DNA from: an uncultured Marvinbryantia sp.
GTDB taxonomy: Bacteria; Bacillota; Clostridia; Lachnospirales; Lachnospiraceae
Reading direction: 5' to 3'
DNA length: 64,000 nt
NCBI RefSeq assembly: GCF_905201705.1
Contig: NZ_CAJKOX010000012.1
Span: forward strand, 1-64,000
Below, piece after piece: positions 59,181 to 64,000 of the stretch; position 1 is the first letter of the stretch, and every line of letters begins with the position of its first letter. Below the pieces are notes generated by a model. The model ran no database searches and had not been told where the DNA came from. It saw nothing but the letters and a program-made list of their open reading frames with translations. The translations under genes were made by a program, and so were the position numbers.

Positions 59181-60401
59181 TTAACCTGCGATGTCAGCCT
59201 GCAGCTCATCCAGCAGTGTTCTTACATCTTCACCGAGGAGTGCTCTCTGCTCAACGTCGATAACGCCCTGTTTTACATCTGCCCATTCAGCTTTTGCTGT
59301 CGGATAGAATTTGCTGGAGCCTACGATGTCAACCCATGCAGCCATGCTCTCGTCTGCTGCTGCAACTGCTTCGCCGCCTGCGATCGTTGCCGGAAGGAAG
59401 CCTTCCATCAGAACCCAGTCAGAGTAGCGTGCATCGTCATAGAAATAATCAAAGAATGTGGTGATCGCTGCCAGCTCTTCCTCAGAATAGCCGTTGTCAA
59501 AGCACATGAAGCGGTCCATAACGCCTGCGGATACGGATTCACCGGTATTGCACGGAATGGAAGCTACCGCATAGTTTACTTCGTGTCCGCCGTCTGCAAT
59601 GTAGGTCGGAAGGCTGTTCGGTGCGATAACCATTGCGATCTGACCTGCGCCGAACATATCCTGCAGATCGTAACGTGTGTTGTTCGCCGGATCTGTGTTG
59701 GTGTAGCCGGCATTTACAAGACCGATCGCATACTCGATCGCTTCTACGTTTGCATCGCTGTTGAGCGCCCAGTCGCCGTTCTCATCAACAAAGCCGCCGC
59801 CGTTGTTCCAGGTGTAGTATGCGAACGCAGCCTGACCTTCGTCAGTTGTCATATCGATACCCCACGGATAAATGCTGTCGTCATATGCCTTGATCGCTTC
59901 GCAAGCCGCCGTCAGTTCATCCCATGTGGTCGGAACCTCCACACCTGCTGCTTCCAGAATATCTACGTTGTAATAAAGCGCACGTGCGGAAGCAAGGTCC
60001 GGAACTGCCCATACAACATCGTCCACTACAGACTGCTCAAGGAAGGACGGATACATCTTCGCATAGGTTTCTTCGGAAACGTAATCCTGTGCCGGGAGAA
60101 GCAGACCGTCCGCCTGATAATCCGCAAATACGTCGATGTTCAGAATATCCGGCGCGTTGTTTCCCTGAATACGGGTGTTTACTACGGTGTAAATGTCATT
60201 CCAGGAGACAACCTCTACCGTAAGCTTGATGCCTGCATTGTCATTGTTGAAATCCTCTACAAAATTTGCCCACCAGTCTGCGGTGTTCTGGCCATACTCT
60301 GCTGCAATTACATTGATTTCCACATCCTCTGCGGAGCATACCGCCGGTACCGCTGCCACCATAGATGCAACTGCTGCCATTGCTAAAAATTTCTTGTTCA
60401 T
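59181..60401 (-). CDS. CUT1 ABC transporter solute-binding protein (kinase-linked system)
   Basis: A 406-residue binding protein with signal peptide MNKKFLAMAAVASMVAAVPAV then CSAED. The lone cysteine is preceded by PAV, which does not fit a lipobox, so cleavage after CSA by signal peptidase I is more likely. The mature part starts VEINVIAAEYGQNTADWWANF. The gene starts after AAAGGAGG and has a consensus promoter. Divergence from the NahK-like kinase suggests lacto-N-biose, galacto-N-biose or similar as ligand; this is inference. Confidence 0.9.
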   Translation of the reverse strand: MNKKFLAMAAVASMVAAVPAVCSAEDVEINVIAAEYGQNTADWWANFVEDFNNDNAGIKLTVEVVSWNDIYTVVNTRIQGNNAPDILNIDVFADYQADGLLLPAQDYVSEETYAKMYPSFLEQSVVDDVVWAVPDLASARALYYNVDILEAAGVEVPTTWDELTAACEAIKAYDDSIYPWGIDMTTDEGQAAFAYYTWNNGGGFVDENGDWALNSDANVEAIEYAIGLVNAGYTNTDPANNTRYDLQDMFGAGQIAMVIAPNSLPTYIADGGHEVNYAVASIPCNTGESVSAGVMDRFMCFDNGYSEEELAAITTFFDYFYDDARYSDWVLMEGFLPATIAGGEAVAAADESMAAWVDIVGSSKFYPTAKAEWADVKQGVIDVEQRALLGEDVRTLLDELQADIAG

Positions 60402-60474
60402 AGCTTATGTCCTCCTTTAAGGTGAAATCGGACGTCCAAAGTTCACGAGACTGCGGCGTCCGTCTTATAGACGG

Positions 60475-60503
60475 ATTATATAATATTTCCCTCAAAAAAG
60501 CAA
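60475..60503 (-). promoter_or_regulatory. Promoter of the kinase-linked importer operon
   Basis: TTGCTT (complement of 60498-60503) and TATAAT (complement of 60475-60480), 17-base spacing. A CCGTC/GACGG repeat at 60460-60474 lies at the expected transcription start and may be an operator or a leader stem. Confidence 0.75.
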
Positions 60504-60585
60504 TCATTTTTGATAAATTTGTGAAATTTATTTTTATTTTTAAAAAATATTTGTATGTTAATCCCACAAAAACTGTTATATTCAT

Positions 60586-60614
60586 TTGAATTTCTCTGAT
60601 AGATACGATATAAT
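60586..60614 (+). promoter_or_regulatory. Promoter of the N-acetylhexosamine kinase gene
   Basis: TTGAAT (60586-60591) and TATAAT (60609-60614) with 17-base spacing, facing away from the importer promoter about 80 bases off. Confidence 0.8.
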
Positions 60615-60647
60615 AGCAGACAGAAAAACATATCGGGAGGAACGATC

Positions 60648-61766
60648 ATGAATCAGAAAGCAATATCCCAGGAAGTGCTGAATGCCTTTTGCCTCGACGC
60701 AGATCCTGCATCCGTCCGCTCCTACGGCGACGGTCACATCAACGATACCTTTCTTGTGGAGGTTTCCGTGACAGACAAGTTTATCCTGCAGCGCATAAAT
60801 ACGGAAATATTTCATCATCCGGAAGAATTGATGGAAAATATCAGCGGCGTTACCGGCTGGCTTCGGAAAAAGATCATAGAGGAAGGCGGCGATCCGGCGC
60901 GGGAGACCTTAAACGTACGCCTCGCCGCTGACGGAAAGCCGTATTATAAGGATAACTTAAACGGCTACTGGCGTGTGTACGATTTTATCGGAAATACCTC
61001 CTGCTTCAACCAGTCGGAGTCTGTGGAGGATTTTTACCAGAGTGCGCTCTCCTTCGGGCATTTCCAGCGCCTGCTGGCGGATTATCCGGCGCACACGCTT
61101 CACGAAACGATCCCGCATTTTCACGACACGCCGGTACGGTTTGCCGATTTTGAAAAAGCGGTCGCAGCAGACAGCGCCGGACGCGCGGACAATGTGCGCG
61201 GGAAAATTGCTTTTGTGGAGGCGCGCAGAGAATACGTCCACACGCTGGTGGACCGGCAGGCATCCGGCGAGCTGCCCCTTCGCGTTACGCACAACGACAC
61301 GAAGCTGAATAATATCCTGATCGACAATGCAACCGGAAAGGGCATCTGCGTCATCGACCTTGACACCGTGATGCCGGGACTTTCCGCCAATGATTTCGGA
61401 GATTCCATCCGCTTCGGCGCAAGCACCGCCGCCGAGGATGAGCAGGATCTCTCAAAAGTCTCCTGCAGTCTGGAGCTTTTCGAGGCATACACGAAAGGCT
61501 TCCTGAAAGGCTGCGGCGGCACGCTCACCCCCGCCGAGCTGGATTCGCTGATCGACGGTGCAATTATGATGACGCTCGAATGCGGGATGCGCTTTCTCGC
61601 AGACCACTTAGAGGGCGACCACTATTTCAAGATACACCGTGAGAACCACAACCTGGACCGCGCACGCACGCAGTTTAAGCTGGTGAAGGATATGGAAGAA
61701 AAACGCGGACAGATGGAAGAGATCGTCAGAAAAGTGGCAGAAGAGGTTCAAAAGAATCCCTGTTGA
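60648..61766 (+). CDS. nahK: N-acetylhexosamine 1-kinase-like phosphotransferase (NahK/LnpB type, APH fold)
   Basis: A 372-residue kinase with the aminoglycoside-phosphotransferase fold. SYGDGHINDTFLV (25-37) matches the nucleotide loop of NahK, HNDTKLNN (215-222) holds the catalytic base D217, and VIDLDTVMPG the metal ligands D237/D239. NahK makes GlcNAc-1-P or GalNAc-1-P after phosphorolysis of lacto-/galacto-N-biose. No GH112 phosphorylase is present in the window, so it must lie elsewhere or the enzyme serves free HexNAc. Start follows GGGAGG. Confidence 0.85.
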   Translation: MNQKAISQEVLNAFCLDADPASVRSYGDGHINDTFLVEVSVTDKFILQRINTEIFHHPEELMENISGVTGWLRKKIIEEGGDPARETLNVRLAADGKPYYKDNLNGYWRVYDFIGNTSCFNQSESVEDFYQSALSFGHFQRLLADYPAHTLHETIPHFHDTPVRFADFEKAVAADSAGRADNVRGKIAFVEARREYVHTLVDRQASGELPLRVTHNDTKLNNILIDNATGKGICVIDLDTVMPGLSANDFGDSIRFGASTAAEDEQDLSKVSCSLELFEAYTKGFLKGCGGTLTPAELDSLIDGAIMMTLECGMRFLADHLEGDHYFKIHRENHNLDRARTQFKLVKDMEEKRGQMEEIVRKVAEEVQKNPC

Positions 61767-61772
61767 TTGTAT

Positions 61773-61968
61773 GGGGACAAAAGTTCTCAAACGTTACTGT
61801 TCACAGTAATATTCGCAAATCCATTTAAAATTCGCTCCGCGAATGGGATTTGCTCACACCTGTATCACTTTCTTACGGACTTTGCATTGAATGCAAAGTC
61901 CTGACCTGAACAGTAACTCTCAAACCCACTTCTGAACAAGCTCGTATGGGTTTAGACCTTTTGTCCCC
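61773..61968. repeat. Larger inverted-repeat element, interrupted by a MITE
   Basis: GGGGACAAAAG (61773-61783) is the exact reverse complement of CTTTTGTCCCC (61958-61968). Removing the inserted element restores a further pairing, AAACCCA with TGGGTTT, giving a long hairpin of about 63 bases. It lies between two convergent genes and could once have worked as a terminator or be a palindromic repeat in its own right. Confidence 0.75.
61793..61917 (+). mobile_element. 125-bp MITE with terminal inverted repeats and 8-bp target duplication
   Basis: Ends GTTACTGTTCA (61793-61803) and TGAACAGTAAC (61907-61917) are perfect 11-bp inverted repeats. TCTCAAAC flanks it directly on both sides (61785-61792 and 61918-61925), the footprint of transposition. 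Inside are a stem GCAAATCC/GGATTTGC with ATTCGC/GCGAAT, and a perfect GGACTTTGCAT/ATGCAAAGTCC hairpin (61877-61901). It codes for nothing, so a transposase must act in trans. Related copies lie at 30762 and 37005. Confidence 0.85.
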
Positions 61969-61980
61969 TGGCTCATATAA

Positions 61981-63990
61981 TTATTTTTCCACCTGCACTA
62001 TGCATACATCAAATTTCTTTAAGACTGTATCCTCTGCAAGCACGCTGCCCGTCAGCAGATCCTTCTGTCCCCGGAACATTTCCGGCAGTCTGCATTCCTC
62101 ATCCCCGAAGTTCAGAGCAAAATAGATCTTGTGCGTTTCGGTTTCGCGACAGGTGATCTCCAGCCCCGGTGCTGTTTCCGCCAGCCCTTTTATCTGCGCA
62201 TTCCCACAGATATAGGAGAACAGCTTTCCGCGCGCGGATTCCTCCAGCAGTGTGCCGATATAGTACACTTTACCGTTTCCATAGCAATTTTCTGTGACAG
62301 CCGGCATTCCCGCATAGAAATCCTCCGCGTATTCGCCGAGGCTCTTTGCGCCCTCCAGATGCATCAGATCGCACACCAGGCTGCAGCTTCCGGTGCTGCC
62401 GTCTGCGAACCGCACCCGGTTTGTCTGTTCCGGCGAGAGCGCGTCGATTTCCTCCACCCAGACGCCGGCCATCTCCCGGAACGGACCGGGATAGCCGCCG
62501 AGATAAACATTGTCGGACTGATCCGCGATCCCGCTCATATAAGTGAGAACCAGCACACCGCCATCCTGCACGAATTTCTCCAGCGCTTCCTTCATTCCCG
62601 CCTTCACCATGTACAGTACCGGCGCTACGATCAGCTTATATTTACTGAAATCCGCGTCGAACGGAATCATGTTCACCGGTATATTATGCTGATAAAAATA
62701 CTGATAATACGCATAAATCTGCTTTACATACATCAAATCCACCGTCGGACCGCTCGTGTACTCCAGCGCCCAGTAATTATCCCAGTCAAATACGACGCCG
62801 ACCTCTGCCGAGCTGCGGCTGCCCAGGATCACGTCTCCCAGCTTTTCCAGCTCGCCGCCAAGCTGCTGCACTTCCCGGAAAACTCTCGTATTTTCTGTTC
62901 CCGCGTGGCTGATCACCGCTCCATGGAATTTCTCGCACGCCCCGACGCTTCTGCGGAGCTGGAAAAACTGGATGGTGTCGGCTCCGTGCGCGATGGTCTG
63001 CAGGCTCTGCGCGCGCATCTGCCCCGGGCGCTTCAGCGAATTATATGGCTGCCAGTTCTGCTGGCTCGGCGTCTGCTCCATCAGCATAAACGGCGCATCC
63101 TTCAAGCCGCGCATAAGATCATGCTGCATCGCCGTATATCCCGGCTGTGTATCGTACGCCGGATAATTATCCCAGGAGATCACATCCATCTCCTTCGCCC
63201 ACTTAAAATAGTCAAGCTCCTTATAGCTTCCCATCAGGTTTGTGGTGATGACAGCCTCGGAATCAAACCTGCGGATCGCATCCCGCTCCAGCTTATAGTT
63301 TTCCAGAATGCTGTCTGAGTTAAAGCGTTTATAATCAATGGAAATTCCCGCAAACGCTGTTTTTTCCGTACCAATGCCCTCGCTGAGCGCGTTCGGCGCC
63401 ACGATCTCATCCCAATCGTACAGCGTATGTCCCCAGAATTCCATATTCCAGGCTTTGTTCACCGCATCCAGCGTTCCATATTTTTTCCTTACCCACACGC
63501 GGAATGCCTTTTCACAGTTCTCGCAGTAGCAGGTGCCGCCGTATTCGTTGTTCACATGCCAGCACTTCACATGCGGATTGCTTCCGTAGCGCTCCGCCAG
63601 CTTTGCTGCAAGCGCCGCCGAATATTTCTGAAAAACCGGAGAATTCGGGCACGCGTTATGACGCTGACCAAACTTGTGATGACGTCCCTCGTAGTCCGTG
63701 CGCTCAACCTCCGGATATTTTTTCGCCATCCATGCCGGAACCGCTCCGGTGGAGGTCGCCAGCACGATATCATAATCTTCTTTGCTTAACATATCGACAA
63801 TCTCATCCAGTTCGGAGAAATCGTAGGTTTCCTCCGACGGCTGCAGCTTTGCCCAGGAAAAAACATTGATCGTCGCACTGTTGATATGAGCATCCCGGAA
63901 AATCTGCATATCCTCCTTCCAGATTTCCCGCGGCCACTGATTCGGGTTATAGTCGCCGCCGTACAAGATCCGGCTGATCTTTTTTCCCAT
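61981..63990 (-). CDS. GH42 beta-galactosidase, cytoplasmic
   Basis: A 669-residue enzyme of normal GH42 length: barrel (about 1-390) with acid/base E149 in WHVNNEYGG and nucleophile E305 in FMLMEQTPSQQNW; zinc cysteines C114, C154, C156 and C159; a trimerisation domain (RSSAEVGVVFDWDNYWALEY onward) and a small C-terminal beta domain. No signal peptide. It hydrolyses beta-galactosides such as galacto-oligosaccharides from GH53 action or lacto-N-type sugars. The start lies ten bases from the window edge, so its ribosome binding site and upstream partners are only partly visible. Confidence 0.94.
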   Translation of the reverse strand: MGKKISRILYGGDYNPNQWPREIWKEDMQIFRDAHINSATINVFSWAKLQPSEETYDFSELDEIVDMLSKEDYDIVLATSTGAVPAWMAKKYPEVERTDYEGRHHKFGQRHNACPNSPVFQKYSAALAAKLAERYGSNPHVKCWHVNNEYGGTCYCENCEKAFRVWVRKKYGTLDAVNKAWNMEFWGHTLYDWDEIVAPNALSEGIGTEKTAFAGISIDYKRFNSDSILENYKLERDAIRRFDSEAVITTNLMGSYKELDYFKWAKEMDVISWDNYPAYDTQPGYTAMQHDLMRGLKDAPFMLMEQTPSQQNWQPYNSLKRPGQMRAQSLQTIAHGADTIQFFQLRRSVGACEKFHGAVISHAGTENTRVFREVQQLGGELEKLGDVILGSRSSAEVGVVFDWDNYWALEYTSGPTVDLMYVKQIYAYYQYFYQHNIPVNMIPFDADFSKYKLIVAPVLYMVKAGMKEALEKFVQDGGVLVLTYMSGIADQSDNVYLGGYPGPFREMAGVWVEEIDALSPEQTNRVRFADGSTGSCSLVCDLMHLEGAKSLGEYAEDFYAGMPAVTENCYGNGKVYYIGTLLEESARGKLFSYICGNAQIKGLAETAPGLEITCRETETHKIYFALNFGDEECRLPEMFRGQKDLLTGSVLAEDTVLKKFDVCIVQVEK

Positions 63991-64000
63991 CTGTTAATCC

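Noticed and set aside
1..64000. CRISPR array, complete insertion sequence, prophage or rRNA
   Set aside because: No regularly spaced repeats, transposase, phage structural genes or rRNA segments were found on reading both strands.

Overview
The window looks like chromosomal DNA from a gut clostridium of the family Lachnospiraceae: GC near 50 %, AGGAGG-type ribosome binding sites, some GTG/TTG starts, many CUT1 sugar importers without their own ATPase, YesM/YesN-type two-component control, LacI regulators and DUF1538/PII genes. The genus cannot be read from the sequence. Almost all of it is carbohydrate foraging, with most genes on the minus strand.

Region by region: 0-1.3 kb holds a truncated gene and a self-regulating TetR gene. 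1.3-19.2 kb is a raffinose-family/sucrose locus: two different GH36 alpha-galactosidases, a GH13_4 amylosucrase-like enzyme, a GH32 fructosidase, two CUT1 importers and a YesMN-type two-component system. 19.4-25.1 kb is a yiaKLMNO-like locus (TRAP transporter, YiaK-like dehydrogenase, YiaL) with a LacI regulator and two operators. 25.1-29.4 kb has a second LacI, a tandem-PII protein with a DUF1538 membrane protein, and a TraX-like protein. 29.5-37.0 kb is a galactan locus: GH53 galactanase, GanSPQ-like importer, a zinc-ribbon protein and a 612-residue protein of unknown function. 37.1-41.2 kb has two tRNA genes followed by an AT-richer accessory patch with Uma2, small membrane and secreted proteins, one frameshifted gene and a structured non-coding segment. 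41.3-43.2 kb has proC and a third LacI whose own promoter carries an operator like those of the galactan importer. 43.3-49.4 kb is an ABC exporter/lipoprotein module facing a two-component system. 49.6-57.3 kb is a sialic-acid operon (nanA, nanK, nanE, SGNH esterase, CUT1 importer) with a divergent RpiR regulator. 57.3-64 kb has another CUT1 importer, divergent from an N-acetylhexosamine 1-kinase gene, then a GH42 beta-galactosidase. Between the last two genes lies a miniature transposable element nested in a larger inverted repeat.

How it fits together: five CUT1 importers bring in oligosaccharides, and the recognisable glycosidases lack signal peptides, so breakdown is cytoplasmic. Released galactose, glucose, fructose and amino sugars are then phosphorylated. 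The substrates suggest a diet of plant RFOs and pectic galactan plus host sialic acid and HexNAc glycans. No mature phage, complete insertion sequence or CRISPR array was seen. The least explained parts are the 612-residue protein with its overlapping zinc-ribbon gene, the small secreted proteins beside the tRNAs, and the nested repeat at 61.8-62.0 kb.
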